Source of the DNA: Verrucomicrobiota bacterium
Lineage (GTDB): Bacteria > Verrucomicrobiota > Kiritimatiellia > Kiritimatiellales > Pontiellaceae
Reading direction: 5' to 3'
NCBI GenBank assembly: GCA_024279685.1
Contig: JAJRRI010000076.1
Location: 1-43,182 of the forward strand
DNA length: 43,182 nucleotides
Of the stretch, positions 1 through 9,035 are shown piece by piece. The translations under genes and the position numbers were made by a program. Position 1 is the stretch's first letter. Every line of letters starts with the position of its first letter. A model generated the notes under the pieces. It saw only the letters and a program-made list of their open reading frames with translations, was not told where the DNA came from and ran no database searches.

Positions 1-42
1 CCGGATAAAATCATGTCCATCCTGTAATCCGGTCTAAATTTT
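1..42. repeat. Copy of a dispersed intergenic repeat
   Basis: The left edge contains the words atgtccatcctgtaat and ggtctaaatttt. A closely related sequence, in inverted orientation, occurs at 39785-39811, with another copy at 39933-39959. All share the core 'catcctgta..' and end in a '(c)tgtc' or '(g)gtct' word. No coding potential is seen. It looks like a member of a short intergenic repeat family; its mobility and function are unknown. Confidence 0.45.
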
Positions 43-85
43 TCTAGTTTAGCCACGTTCGCCATAAAAAAATTCGAAGCGCCTA

Positions 86-111
86 CTTTTTGCGTGGGAG
101 AGCGCAAAAAG
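86..111. terminator. Possible hairpin/terminator upstream of era
   Basis: CTTTTTGCG (86-94) pairs perfectly with CGCAAAAAG (103-111) around an 8-nt loop. The T-rich arm makes it a possible bidirectional terminator separating era from whatever lies to the left. There is no long U tract outside the stem on the + strand, so the assignment is tentative. Confidence 0.35.
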
Positions 112-169
112 CGAATGCGTGAATATTCTTTATGTTTTCGGGCGGTGGCTGTGGTAAAAACCGATCCAT

Positions 170-1093
170 ATGAAAGAAGAAATGAAAGATCCCCAAGTCG
201 CTGAAAAAGCGGGCATCGTGTCGATTGTCGGACGCACGAATGTGGGCAAGTCGACGCTGGTGAACCATCTGCTGGGCGAGAAGGTGAGCATCGTGAGCGA
301 TACGGTGCAGACGACGCGCAACTTAATCCGCGCGATTCTTACTGAGCCGCGCGGTCAGATTGTATTTCTCGACACGCCGGGCGTGCACAAAGCAACGGGC
401 GAGCTGGGCAAGAACCTCAATAAGACGGCGCGGTCAGCGGTTGAGGGGGTGGATGCGGTGCTGTTGGTATTGGATCGCTCGAAAAAGCCAGCGTTGGAAG
501 ACGACGGCTGGTTCCGCCGCATTGCCCGTGAAACGGGGCCTTGCATTATTGCGCTGAATAAATGCGATGTGCATTACGATCGTTCGGCCGACTATAAAAC
601 CTTGTGGGACGAGATTAAGGCGGAGAAGGAGAGTGCTTTGGAGCCGGTTTGGGTGGATGTTTCGGCCTTACATGGCGACGGAATGGAGGGGCTGCTCAAT
701 ACGCTCTTTACGCATACGCCGGAGGGGCCGGCTCTTTTTCCGGATGATATTTTAACGGACTATCCGCGTAAGCTCAACATGGCGGATGTGATCCGTGAAA
801 AGCTTTTCCATCGGTTGCATAGCGAGTTGCCGCATGCGGTTGCGGTTTGGATTGAGAATATTGACGAGCGGGAAAAGAAGTGGACGGTGGATGCGACGAT
901 CTATGTGGAGCGCCATTCGCAGAAGGGCATTGTGATCGGCGAGAAGGGGCGTCAACTTAAGTGGGTGCGCGAGCAGGCTGAGAAGGAGTTGCACGAAATG
1001 TATGGCGTACGCTTTAAGATTAAGCTCTGGGTGAAGGTTGAAAAAAATTGGCGTAAGAATTTTTGGATGCTCAAGAAATTTGGTTATGCTTAG
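170..1093 (+). CDS. era: GTPase Era
   Basis: Era is an essential GTPase that binds 16S rRNA near its 3' end during 30S ribosome maturation, partly at the membrane. The 307 residues match the usual length. The G domain shows the P-loop GRTNVGKST (residues 21-29), DTPG (68-71) and NKCD (130-133). A C-terminal KH domain carries the GxxG-type GEKG loop near residue 257. The upstream ATG at 170 lacks a good ribosome binding site. The ATG at 182, preceded by gaaagaagaa, is an alternative that would shorten the protein by four residues. It heads the run of + strand genes leading into the fatty-acid cluster; the next gene starts 48 bp downstream. Confidence 0.96.
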   Translation: MKEEMKDPQVAEKAGIVSIVGRTNVGKSTLVNHLLGEKVSIVSDTVQTTRNLIRAILTEPRGQIVFLDTPGVHKATGELGKNLNKTARSAVEGVDAVLLVLDRSKKPALEDDGWFRRIARETGPCIIALNKCDVHYDRSADYKTLWDEIKAEKESALEPVWVDVSALHGDGMEGLLNTLFTHTPEGPALFPDDILTDYPRKLNMADVIREKLFHRLHSELPHAVAVWIENIDEREKKWTVDATIYVERHSQKGIVIGEKGRQLKWVREQAEKELHEMYGVRFKIKLWVKVEKNWRKNFWMLKKFGYA

Positions 1094-1141
1094 TGCTGGG
1101 CGATGGGGTTTTGAGGAAGAGCGCCTTCGCGGAATGAACGC

Positions 1142-2215
1142 ATGAAAAAAACGGAACCCATGGATCGTCCGAGTAAGAGAGCGGAGGTGCGCCCGCTGAC
1201 CACGGATGAGCGCGCATCATTTGTGATCCTGTCGTTCTACATGGCGGCCTTTTGCATCTGCACCTTTTTATTTTTGGATTCGCTGGTGTTGCGGATTTTG
1301 GGTGTGACTTCGGGCGCGGCGGGGCTGTTTCTTTTTGTGGCGGCCTTTTTTAATACCGAGCGGCCGGAGAAGGGGCACTCGATTCATCCCCTGCGTTCTT
1401 ACCTCTTTAGTCTATTCACGACGCTGGTGTGTTTGTTTTTGATCCGATTTGTGGCGGGGATGATTGGTCATACCGTGGCGGCGGTGATCGTGGCCTATGG
1501 CGGGCTGCTGGTGTCGCTGGTTGTTTTGCGTAAGGCGGTAGTGCAGGTCGTCTCGGCCCTACTGGTTTTAACGTTCCTGTTTGTTGTGGTTAGCCACCGA
1601 GGTGCGGTGCTGGCGGGAGATATGAAGTTCAAAAATGTCGTACGGCAGTGCGGTCAGCTGGTCTTGCAGATGGGGCCGATTCAGAATATTTCGAATCTAT
1701 TGCTGACCGGAAGCTACATGAGTTATCTCTCTCGTATCGATTACCGCGATGACCAGATTAATATTTTAGCCATCCGTACGGTGGCCGACTCTGGAGACGA
1801 CGAGATCCGAAAAACGGTGGCCATCCTCAATTTTGTAAGCAACGAAATTTATTATATTTCCGATCCAAACGACGGAATTGAGCATGTCAAAGATCCAATC
1901 ACCACGCTCATTGCTGGGGGCGGGGACTGCGAAGATCAGACCCTCCTCCTCTGCTCCATGCTCGAAAGCGTAGGCGTAAAAACCTATATTGCTTTTACCG
2001 ATGATCATGTTTTTGCTTTGGTTCGATTTAGTCAGGAGGCCCCCGAACTTTCGGTTGCGCCGTACCTCTGGATCGAGGGACGGCCTTGTTATGTGCTTGA
2101 AGCCGCCGACCCGGGGGCAATCCTTGGCTGGAGCGCTACCGTTCCGGGGGATGTAAAGCAGGTTTTTGATGTGCGCGGGAAGTTTCCAGCGAAATTTTCG
2201 CTAGCTCCGGAATAG
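1142..2215 (+). CDS. Membrane protein with transglutaminase-like domain
   Basis: This 357-residue protein has about five hydrophobic segments in its first 160 residues. A soluble domain of the transglutaminase/cysteine-protease-like superfamily follows. The likely nucleophile is Cys263 in GGGDCEDQT and the likely partner is His289 in DDHVFALV; the third catalytic residue probably lies near residues 320-325. In other bacteria such membrane-anchored domains act on peptides or proteins outside or at the membrane. Substrate and topology are not evident here. It lies between era and the DUF177 gene on the same strand, but nothing in the sequence links it functionally to fatty-acid synthesis. Function beyond the fold is unknown. 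Confidence 0.75.
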   Translation: MKKTEPMDRPSKRAEVRPLTTDERASFVILSFYMAAFCICTFLFLDSLVLRILGVTSGAAGLFLFVAAFFNTERPEKGHSIHPLRSYLFSLFTTLVCLFLIRFVAGMIGHTVAAVIVAYGGLLVSLVVLRKAVVQVVSALLVLTFLFVVVSHRGAVLAGDMKFKNVVRQCGQLVLQMGPIQNISNLLLTGSYMSYLSRIDYRDDQINILAIRTVADSGDDEIRKTVAILNFVSNEIYYISDPNDGIEHVKDPITTLIAGGGDCEDQTLLLCSMLESVGVKTYIAFTDDHVFALVRFSQEAPELSVAPYLWIEGRPCYVLEAADPGAILGWSATVPGDVKQVFDVRGKFPAKFSLAPE

Positions 2216-2256
2216 CGCGGTGGGGTAGGTATTAAGGAAGCAATGAAGGGGCGAGT

Positions 2257-2718
2257 ATGAAAATTATGGTGGCGCGGATTCCTGAAGAAGGGTCGCAACT
2301 TGAAGGAGACGATCCTGGCTTGATGATGGAGTTGGATGAAGACCCGTCCGTTCAGTCCGTCGGCGATGTGCGATACGACGTGCATGTTCAGCAGGTTTCA
2401 GAGGAACTGGTCGTGCGCGGAACACTACGGCTGGCTCTCGATTTGAAGTGCGCAAGATGTTCCCAATTTTTCTCGACAACGGTGACCGATTCCGATTTTG
2501 TACGCGCCTATCCCGCATCTAAGGATACCGAATCGGTAGATACTACGATGGATTTTCGAGAGAATCTCTTATTGCACCTGCCGGCGTTTCCGGTGTGCAA
2601 TGAAGGATGTAAGGGATTGTGTGCGCAGTGTGGAGCGGATCTGAATAAGGGATTCTGCGCCTGCGAAAAACAGGAGCGGCCAAACCCGTGGTCGGCACTG
2701 GACAACTTAGATTTTTAG
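2257..2718 (+). CDS. DUF177 (YceD-like) protein
   Basis: This 153-residue protein of the YceD/DUF177 family almost always sits immediately before rpmF, as it does here (19-bp gap). Four Cys clusters are visible: CARC near residue 67, then CNEGC, CAQC and CAC in the C-terminal third. They suggest a zinc-binding protein. The family has been implicated in 23S rRNA accumulation and ribosome biogenesis in some organisms; that role is inferred from the family and not from this sequence. The ATG at 2257 is preceded by aagggg at a good distance. Confidence 0.88.
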   Translation: MKIMVARIPEEGSQLEGDDPGLMMELDEDPSVQSVGDVRYDVHVQQVSEELVVRGTLRLALDLKCARCSQFFSTTVTDSDFVRAYPASKDTESVDTTMDFRENLLLHLPAFPVCNEGCKGLCAQCGADLNKGFCACEKQERPNPWSALDNLDF

Positions 2719-2737
2719 AACGTGAAGGAGGATTGCT

Positions 2738-2926
2738 ATGGCAGTTCCAAAAAGAAAGACCTCGAAGAGTAGAACCGCAAGCCGCAAGGCTCAGAATACG
2801 AAGAAGCCAATCACCCGAGCTTCGAGCTGTGCACAGTGTGGTGCGCCGCAGCAACCTCACCACGCCTGCCCGAGTTGCGGATACTACAGCGGCCGCCAAG
2901 TTCTGACGGTTTCTTCCGACGAGTAG
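2738..2926 (+). CDS. rpmF: 50S ribosomal protein L32
   Basis: This is a 62-residue large-subunit ribosomal protein. It has the typical basic start MAVPKRKTSKSR and a zinc ribbon made of CAQC and CPSC. A strong ribosome binding site, aaggagg, precedes the ATG. The order DUF177-rpmF-plsX is conserved in many bacteria and couples ribosome supply with lipid synthesis. Confidence 0.97.
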   Translation: MAVPKRKTSKSRTASRKAQNTKKPITRASSCAQCGAPQQPHHACPSCGYYSGRQVLTVSSDE

Positions 2927-2931
2927 CCCTC

Positions 2932-3945
2932 ATGCGTATCTCAATCGATGCGATGGGCGGCGACTTTGCTCCCCGGGAAATTGTTGCCGGCACCTTGCAG
3001 GCGGCTAAAAGTCTGAAAGGGCTTGAAAAGCTATTTTTGGTGGGCGACGAAACCGCCATTAAAAAACAGCTTAAAAAGCACAAGGGGCCGATCCCCAAAT
3101 GCATCGAAATCATCCATGCTTCCGAAGTGGTGGGCATGGGTGAATCGCCTGCTGTAGCGATCCGACGGAAGAAAGATTCCTCAATTGCCCGCGCTATTGA
3201 GTTGGTCAAGGACGGGAAGGCCGATGCGATTTTTTCCGCCGGAAATACCGGGGCCGCCGTAGCAGCTGCCACGCTCAAGCTCCGCACGCTGAAAGGGGTC
3301 ACCCGCCCAGCGATCGCCACGGTTATGCCCACGACCACCGAGACCCCCTTTGTCCTGCTCGATGCGGGGGCCAACCCTGACAGCACCCCAGAAATGATTC
3401 AGCAATACGCGGTGATGGGGAGTATTTATTCGCGTGAAATTCTTGGAACTGAAAACCCGAGTGTCGGCCTACTCAGCATCGGTGAAGAGGCCGCCAAAGG
3501 GAATGAGACCACCAAGAAATCTTTTAATTTACTCAAGCAAGCCCACCTTAATTTTATCGGCAACGTGGAAAGCCGCGACCTCTTCACGGGCAAAGTCAAT
3601 GTGGCGGTGTGTGATGGATTTGTCGGGAACGTCGTGCTCAAGACCTGTGAATCCGTCGCCCGCATGATTTCCAGTGGGCTTCAGGAGCTGTTCCGGAAAA
3701 ACCCGCTGCGCATGCTGGGCTATCTATTTTCGCGCGGGGTCTTTAAAGAGATGAAAAAAAAATCCGCCCCTTCCAGTTATGGGGGCGCACCCTTGCTCGG
3801 TGCAAATGGAGTGGTGATCATTGGTCACGGCTCGTCGAACGCCCATGCCGCCTTTAATGCAATCCGCGTGGCCAGCGAAGCGATTGATCATGATGTAAAC
3901 CATTTGATTGAAGCAGAACTAAAGCGTATAAACAACGGAACCTAG
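2932..3945 (+). CDS. plsX: Phosphate acyltransferase PlsX
   Basis: PlsX converts acyl-ACP and phosphate into acyl-phosphate, the acyl donor for PlsY in phospholipid synthesis; it is a peripheral membrane enzyme. The start at 2932 is chosen because MRISIDAMGGD is the conserved PlsX N-terminus and lies 5 bp after the rpmF stop. A longer reading frame from 2836 would overlap rpmF. The resulting 337 residues fit the family. Conserved segments include SAGNTGA and the C-terminal GHGSSNAHA. No strong ribosome binding site is seen, so translational coupling to rpmF is likely. Confidence 0.95.
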   Translation: MRISIDAMGGDFAPREIVAGTLQAAKSLKGLEKLFLVGDETAIKKQLKKHKGPIPKCIEIIHASEVVGMGESPAVAIRRKKDSSIARAIELVKDGKADAIFSAGNTGAAVAAATLKLRTLKGVTRPAIATVMPTTTETPFVLLDAGANPDSTPEMIQQYAVMGSIYSREILGTENPSVGLLSIGEEAAKGNETTKKSFNLLKQAHLNFIGNVESRDLFTGKVNVAVCDGFVGNVVLKTCESVARMISSGLQELFRKNPLRMLGYLFSRGVFKEMKKKSAPSSYGGAPLLGANGVVIIGHGSSNAHAAFNAIRVASEAIDHDVNHLIEAELKRINNGT

Positions 3946-3964
3946 ATCTTCACGAGACGCGACT

Positions 3965-4960
3965 ATGGAACCGACCCGCACAGTTTCAATTATTGGAACC
4001 GGATCGTATGTGCCTGAAAAGGTACTCACGAACCAAGACCTCGCCAAAATCGTCGACACTTCCGACGAATGGATTCATTCCCGCACGGGGATGCGCGAGC
4101 GGCATATCGCCGCCGCCGATCAGGCGACCTCAGACTTGGGTACGGAAGCCGCCAAAGCGGCGCTGGCCGATGCTGGAATTGACGCCGAAGAAATCGACCT
4201 GCTCTTCGTTGCCACCCTTTCTCCCGATATGTTTTTCCCGAGCACCGCCTGTTTTGTTCAAGATAAAATCGGGGCTAAAAATGCTTTTTGCTATGACCTC
4301 GGCGCGGCTTGCTCAGGATTTTTATACTCCCTCGAGACCGCCAAAAATCAGATTGCTTGCGGTGCCGCAAAAACCGCCCTCGTAATTGGCGCGGAAAAAA
4401 TGAGCACCTTTATCGATTGGGAAGACCGATCCACCTGCATCCTGTTTGGCGACGGTGCAGGAGCGGCGGTTATACAGGCCGGGGGCGAAGGCCGCGGAAT
4501 TATGCAGGCGGCGATGGGGTCCGATGGATCACTGGCGAACCTACTCTGGACGCCGGGCGGCGGAAGCCGCAATCCCATTTCGCACGAGATGATCGACCAG
4601 CGTCAGCACTATTTAAAGATGCAGGGGCGGGAGGTCTTCAAGCATGCCGTCGTTCGCATGGCCGAGGCCGTGAATCAGGCGCTGGAAAAAAATAACCTCC
4701 GAGCTGACGAGATCAAATGTTTTATTCCGCATCAGGCCAATATTCGAATTATTGATGCGATTGTTAAGCGATTGGGCATTGCGGGGCGGGTCTATACGAA
4801 TGTTGAAAAATATGCTAACACCTCCTCCGCCGCGCTGGCGATTGCGATGGATGAAGCCGCTAAGGATGGAACCATCCAGCAGGGCGACTTGGTTGCATTG
4901 ACCGTGTTTGGCGGTGGTTTTACTTGGGGTGCTAACGTATTGGAATGGAGTAAATCATGA
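3965..4960 (+). CDS. fabH: 3-oxoacyl-ACP synthase III (KAS III)
   Basis: FabH condenses acyl-CoA with malonyl-ACP to start fatty-acid chains. The 331 residues are a normal length. The Cys-His-Asn triad is complete: Cys116 in GAACSGF, His256 in PHQANIRI and Asn285 in YANTSS. It begins 19 bp after plsX and overlaps fabD by 4 bp (ATGA). The window holds a second KAS III, fused into the protein at 36400-39726, so the two probably use different primers. Confidence 0.96.
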   Translation: MEPTRTVSIIGTGSYVPEKVLTNQDLAKIVDTSDEWIHSRTGMRERHIAAADQATSDLGTEAAKAALADAGIDAEEIDLLFVATLSPDMFFPSTACFVQDKIGAKNAFCYDLGAACSGFLYSLETAKNQIACGAAKTALVIGAEKMSTFIDWEDRSTCILFGDGAGAAVIQAGGEGRGIMQAAMGSDGSLANLLWTPGGGSRNPISHEMIDQRQHYLKMQGREVFKHAVVRMAEAVNQALEKNNLRADEIKCFIPHQANIRIIDAIVKRLGIAGRVYTNVEKYANTSSAALAIAMDEAAKDGTIQQGDLVALTVFGGGFTWGANVLEWSKS

Positions 4961-5862
4961 AACGAGCCATCGTATTTCCCGGACAGGGATCGCAATGTGT
5001 AGGCATGGGGCAGGATTTTGCTGAGGCTCTTCCAGAGTGCAAATCCATCTTCGATCAAGCCAACGAAATTCTCGGCTATGATCTCGCTAAAATTTGTTTT
5101 GAGGGTCCGCAGGAGAAGCTCAATAAATCCAACTACGCGCAGCTCGGATTGTTCGTGGCGAGTGCTGCGGCCTTCCGCACGCTGGAACTTCGGCAACCGG
5201 AACTTGAATACGACCTCCTCGCTGGGCATAGCCTCGGCGAATGGACCGCGCTCTATGTGGCGGGTGTGGTTAGCTTTGAGGATACGATCAAAATTTTACG
5301 AATCCGCGGCGAAGCAATGCAGGCCGCATGCGAAGAAAATCCGGGCGCCATGCTCGCTGTGATGGGCATGGATGGCGCCGATTTGGTCAAGCTGGCTCGT
5401 GAAGCGGGATGCTACGTGGCCAACTTTAATTCGCTGGCACAGACGGTTCTTTCCGGTACGGCGGAATCGATTGCTCAAGCGGAAGCTCTCGTGAAGGGTG
5501 CGGGGGCCAAACGGGCCATCCGCCTTCCCGTGGCTGGCGGATTCCACTCGCCGCTGATGCAACCTGCCGCCGACACCATGGCCGCCTTCCTGGCCGACCT
5601 TGATTTTGCGGAAACGAAGATTCCCGTGCTTTCAAATGTGACGGCCCAGGTGCATAAAAATAGCTCCGTGAAGGAGAATATGGTCAAGCAGATCACCTCT
5701 TCTGTGCAGTGGGTTTCAAGCATTCAATGGCTGGTTACGGATGGCGTGGAAGAGATCGTCGAGTGCGGGCCGGGCAAGGTGCTGGCAGGACTTATAAAGC
5801 GGATTGACAAGACCTGTTCAGTCCGTAACATCGGCCAATTAACAGATGTGGAAAATAAATAA
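4957..5862 (+). CDS. fabD: Malonyl-CoA:ACP transacylase
   Basis: FabD transfers malonyl from CoA to ACP, supplying the extender unit for FabH and FabF. The 301 residues include the N-terminal FPGQGSQ motif, the nucleophile Ser92 in GHSLGE and a GGFHSPLM segment carrying the catalytic His. Its ATG lies within the end of fabH, with GGAG just upstream, so the two genes are translationally coupled. Confidence 0.96.
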   Translation: MKRAIVFPGQGSQCVGMGQDFAEALPECKSIFDQANEILGYDLAKICFEGPQEKLNKSNYAQLGLFVASAAAFRTLELRQPELEYDLLAGHSLGEWTALYVAGVVSFEDTIKILRIRGEAMQAACEENPGAMLAVMGMDGADLVKLAREAGCYVANFNSLAQTVLSGTAESIAQAEALVKGAGAKRAIRLPVAGGFHSPLMQPAADTMAAFLADLDFAETKIPVLSNVTAQVHKNSSVKENMVKQITSSVQWVSSIQWLVTDGVEEIVECGPGKVLAGLIKRIDKTCSVRNIGQLTDVENK

Positions 5863-5871
5863 GGACGACCT

Positions 5872-6582
5872 ATGTTTGAACTAACCGATAAAGTGGCTTT
5901 GGTAACGGGCGCAGCGCGTGGACTGGGACAGGCGATTGCTCTTAAATTAGCGGCGGCCGGTGCGGATCTGGCCTTATGCGATCTAAATGCCGAATGGGCG
6001 GAAGAAACCGCCGCGCAAGTTAAGGCTTTAGGGCGTCGAGCTGAGTGCTACGGCGTGAACGTGGCTGAGGGCGAAAGCGTCACCGCAGGCGTCAAGGCGA
6101 TCGAAAAAGATTTTGGAAAGATTGATATTCTCGTCAACAACGCAGGGATTACCAAAGATGGCCTGCTGATACGTATGAGCGAGGATGATTGGGATGCGGT
6201 GCTGAATGTGAACCTTAAGGGAACCTTTCTCTGCACCAAAGCCGTTATGCGCGGGATGATGAAGAAGCGCTCTGGAGCCATCGTCAATATTGCTTCGGTG
6301 ATTGGCCTGATGGGCAATGCTGGGCAAGCGAACTATGCGGCCTCGAAGGGCGGTGTAATTTCTTTCAGCAAAACCGTGGCCAAGGAGTTGTCCTCCCGTA
6401 ACGTCCGCTGTAACGCGGTTGCGCCAGGGTTTATCCGCACTCCGATGACCGATGCATTGGGCGAAGACGTTCAGAATAAAATGAAAGAGCTCATCCCACT
6501 CAGCCGCTTTGGCGAGCCGGAAGATGTAGCTAATGTGGTTCTTTTTTTGGCCAGTGATGCCTCCGCGTACGTTACGGGATAA
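5872..6582 (+). CDS. fabG: 3-oxoacyl-ACP reductase FabG, cut short by an in-frame TAA
   Basis: FabG is the NADPH-dependent reductase of the elongation cycle. The frame has the Rossmann motif near the N-terminus, NNAGITKDG and the catalytic Ser142, Tyr155 and Lys159. It ends abruptly after the conserved YVTG. Reading past TAA (6580-6582) in the same frame gives ten sense codons, V-I-S-T-C-G-G-M-V-M, and a natural TAG at 6613-6615. Almost all FabG proteins read YVTGQ followed by a GGM-type tail, so the TAA is best explained as a CAA to TAA change. The missing 11 residues help form the tetramer interface in the family. Either the enzyme is damaged and a paralogue serves, or the base is a sequencing error. 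A ribosome binding site (aagga) precedes the ATG. Confidence 0.9.
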   Translation: MFELTDKVALVTGAARGLGQAIALKLAAAGADLALCDLNAEWAEETAAQVKALGRRAECYGVNVAEGESVTAGVKAIEKDFGKIDILVNNAGITKDGLLIRMSEDDWDAVLNVNLKGTFLCTKAVMRGMMKKRSGAIVNIASVIGLMGNAGQANYAASKGGVISFSKTVAKELSSRNVRCNAVAPGFIRTPMTDALGEDVQNKMKELIPLSRFGEPEDVANVVLFLASDASAYVTG

Positions 6583-6655
6583 GTGATCTCAACGTGCGGC
6601 GGAATGGTAATGTAGTATTCAAACCTGTAAACCTAAGTAAAAGGAGATAGAAACC

Positions 6656-6895
6656 ATGGGACTCGAAGATAAAGTAAAAGAGATTATTGTTGAACAACTC
6701 GGCGTTAATGCAGACCAAGTTAAGCCTGATGCATCCTTCATTGAAGACCTCGGGGCAGATTCACTGGATACCGTGGAGCTGGTTATGGCATTCGAAGAAG
6801 AGTTCGGCGCTGAAATTCCGGATGAAGACGCTGAAAAAATGACCTCCGTGGGCGGAGTTGTCAAATACCTGACCGAAAAAGGCTTCGATAAATAG
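6656..6895 (+). CDS. acpP: Acyl carrier protein
   Basis: This is a 79-residue acidic carrier protein. The phosphopantetheine attachment Ser36 lies in the motif [10 protein letters not shown] strong ribosome binding site (aaaggag) precedes the ATG. It shuttles acyl intermediates among the Fab enzymes encoded around it. Because the fabG stop is premature, the apparent gap before acpP (73 bp) is longer than the original 40 bp. Confidence 0.97.
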   Translation: MGLEDKVKEIIVEQLGVNADQVKPDASFIEDLGADSLDTVELVMAFEEEFGAEIPDEDAEKMTSVGGVVKYLTEKGFDK

Positions 6896-6918
6896 TTCGG
6901 CCTGTAAGGTTTTAAATG

Positions 6919-6952
6919 GCCGGAACCATCCTATGGGTGTTCCGGCTCTTTT
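6919..6952 (+). terminator. Hairpin with T run between acpP and fabF
   Basis: GCCGGAAC (6919-6926) pairs with GTTCCGGC (6939-6946) around a 12-nt loop and is followed by TCTTTT. It probably acts as a partial terminator or processing hairpin. Such a site would let acpP, which is needed in high amounts, be expressed above fabF. Confidence 0.6.
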
Positions 6953-6982
6953 GGATTTTAGTTTCATAGTGAGGGATGAGTC

Positions 6983-8230
6983 ATGGAGCGGCGTGAAGTA
7001 GTAGTCACAGGTTTGGGCGTGGTTACGCCTGTAGCGAGCGAACTCGATCGATTTTGGGAAGCCATCAAAACCGGCCAGTCCGGGATTTCCCACGTTGAAA
7101 ATGTGGTGGATATCGATCAGTACCCCGTCACGATCGGCGGCGAGATTCGCGACCTGGATATTGAAAAATTCGTCGACAAGAAAGACGCCCGTAAGATGGA
7201 TCCCTTTTCCATTTGGGGCGTTGCTGCCGCCGCGATGGCCGTGGAAGATTCCGGTCTCGATCTCAATGCGGTCGATCTCCAGCGCGTCGGTGTGATTGCC
7301 AGCTCTGGCATCGGCGGCATGCAGTATATGCAAACGCAATCTGCCCGAGCGGTTGCGGGAGGACCGCGCCGCATTTCCCCGCAACTGATCCCTCAGATGA
7401 TCGTCAACATCCTCTCCGGATACGTGGCGATCAAGTATGGCTTCAAAGGCCCTAATTTTAGTGTCACCAGCGCCTGTGCTTCGGGTACGCACTCCATTGG
7501 CGAATCGATGCGCATGATCCAATACGGCGATGCCGATGTAATGATTGCGGGCGGAGCCGAAGCCTCGGTCGCGATGCTGGGGATCGGCGGCTTTGCTGCG
7601 ATGCGCGCCACGAGCCGGCGCAATGACGACCCGCAAGGCGCTTCCCGCCCGTTCGATAAAACCCGCGATGGTTTTGTCATGTCCGAAGGCGCCGGTATTA
7701 TTGTCCTTGAAGAGAAGGAGCACGCTCTTAAGCGCGGCGCAAGAATTTATTGCGATGCGGCCGGGTATGGCCGTACCTGCGATGCGTATCACATTACGGC
7801 GCCGTCTGAAGAGGCGGTCGAGGCCGGCCGAGGTATGTCGCTCGCCATTGCCGATGCCGGACTAAACCCCGCGGATATCGACTATATCAATGCGCATGGA
7901 ACCTCCACGCCGTACAACGATAAAGGCGAGACTCTTGCCATCAAGCGTGCCCTCGGGGAAGAGCTAGCCTATAAAGTGGCCATTAGTTCCACTAAATCGA
8001 TGACCGGGCACATGCTCGGCGCGGCAGGCGGAGTGGAAGCCGCCATCTGTGCCCTCGCGGTCCGCGATAGCATTGCGCCGCCGACCATTAACTATACCAC
8101 GCCTGATCCCGACTGCGACCTGGACTATGTCCCGAATACCGCGCGGAAAATGAATATTGATGCCGCACTGAGCAACTCGCTCGGGTTTGGCGGGCATAAC
8201 GCCACGCTCTGCTTCACGAAAAACAAGTAG
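6983..8230 (+). CDS. fabF: 3-oxoacyl-ACP synthase II
   Basis: FabF is the condensing enzyme of chain elongation. Its 415 residues carry the full Cys-His-His triad: Cys165 in TSACASGT, His305 in NAHGTST and His343 in MTGHMLGAAGG. It follows acpP after 87 bp and a hairpin. It is the last gene of the fab cluster, with a terminator just behind it. Confidence 0.96.
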   Translation: MERREVVVTGLGVVTPVASELDRFWEAIKTGQSGISHVENVVDIDQYPVTIGGEIRDLDIEKFVDKKDARKMDPFSIWGVAAAAMAVEDSGLDLNAVDLQRVGVIASSGIGGMQYMQTQSARAVAGGPRRISPQLIPQMIVNILSGYVAIKYGFKGPNFSVTSACASGTHSIGESMRMIQYGDADVMIAGGAEASVAMLGIGGFAAMRATSRRNDDPQGASRPFDKTRDGFVMSEGAGIIVLEEKEHALKRGARIYCDAAGYGRTCDAYHITAPSEEAVEAGRGMSLAIADAGLNPADIDYINAHGTSTPYNDKGETLAIKRALGEELAYKVAISSTKSMTGHMLGAAGGVEAAICALAVRDSIAPPTINYTTPDPDCDLDYVPNTARKMNIDAALSNSLGFGGHNATLCFTKNK

Positions 8231-8250
8231 TTTTTCGTTTGGGAAAAAGC

Positions 8251-8286
8251 AAAAGGCGCTCGGCATTCGCGGGGTGCCTTTTTTTC
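8251..8286 (+). terminator. Rho-independent terminator after fabF
   Basis: AAAAGGCGC pairs with GTGCCTTTT (one G-T wobble) around a short loop and runs into TTTTTTT. It closes the era-fab transcription unit. Confidence 0.8.
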
Positions 8287-8351
8287 GTTCTACTCAGCAT
8301 AAAAAGCCTTCTCGCCCTATCGACCCGCAGCCATATCAGAGTAGATTTTGA

Positions 8352-8380
8352 TTGCTTGAAAGGGGATAATGTTTTATACG
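8352..8380 (+). promoter_or_regulatory. Possible weak promoter for the 8406 gene
   Basis: TTGCTT (8352-8357) and TATACG (8375-8380) are 17 bp apart, upstream of the secreted-protein gene and downstream of the fabF terminator. The match to the housekeeping consensus is modest and the position is the main argument. Confidence 0.3.
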
Positions 8381-8405
8381 ATATTTAAATTTCAACTGGA
8401 GATAT

Positions 8406-9011
8406 ATGATGAAAGGTCTGACCAAAAGTTTATTGAGCGTGGCAGTCATGGGGGGTGTTGCAGTGTCCAGTGCGGCGGAGTTTCCGCTCCGGGTAGATAT
8501 CGATGTTTCCACCAAACGGCATACTAACCAAATCGGCGCAGGCAATAGTGGAGAGGCCAAAATCGAGAACGTTCAGGTTTGTGTAAAAATCCGCAAGGCC
8601 GGTGGACAAGCCTACGAAGGTCAATTGACTGCGGAACTCCATATAATCGGACAGCAGATCCAGAGCGGCTTCTACGGCATCATCGATGTTGTGTCGGAAA
8701 ATTTCTACTTCACGAAGGAGAATGACAACACATTTGAGTTTAATACAAAGATGTACGCGATCGGTAAAACGAGCGGAAATATTAACGTAGGCGGAAAATA
8801 TGAAACGTACCTACTGGTTCTCGTTGACGCGGACGGAAAGGTCATTGAAACCCGCTCTGGCCGTTCGATTGGAGAGAAGGGCATTGCCTTTATCCGTGAG
8901 CTAGGGCCTATGACCCTATTTGACGAGGATGGAAATGTGATCGGCAAGGTGGAGAATCCAGGAGCCGCCTTCAAGGCCGCTGTTCCTGCGGCAACCTACT
9001 CCGGTGAGTAA
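8406..9011 (+). CDS. Secreted protein of unknown function
   Basis: This 201-residue protein has an N-terminal signal peptide (basic MMKGLTK, a hydrophobic stretch and a likely cut after SSAA). The mature part is rich in beta-prone segments and glycine, with a single Cys and no recognised catalytic motif. Two adjacent ATGs (8406 and 8409) are possible starts; GGAG upstream fits the second slightly better. It stands alone between two terminators, so it is probably its own transcription unit. The family was not recognised. Export to the periplasm or outer surface is the only supported inference. Confidence 0.7.
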   Translation: MMKGLTKSLLSVAVMGGVAVSSAAEFPLRVDIDVSTKRHTNQIGAGNSGEAKIENVQVCVKIRKAGGQAYEGQLTAELHIIGQQIQSGFYGIIDVVSENFYFTKENDNTFEFNTKMYAIGKTSGNINVGGKYETYLLVLVDADGKVIETRSGRSIGEKGIAFIRELGPMTLFDEDGNVIGKVENPGAAFKAAVPAATYSGE

Positions 9012-9035
9012 TCCCCCGAGCTGTGAATGGCTTGG

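Noticed and set aside
2836-2931. N-terminal extension of plsX from an upstream start
   Set aside because: It overlaps rpmF in another frame and lies before the conserved PlsX N-terminus; the ATG at 2932 fits.
6761-7792. 343-codon open frame on the - strand
   Set aside because: It lies antisense to acpP and fabF, both of which have clear families; the frame has no recognisable domain.
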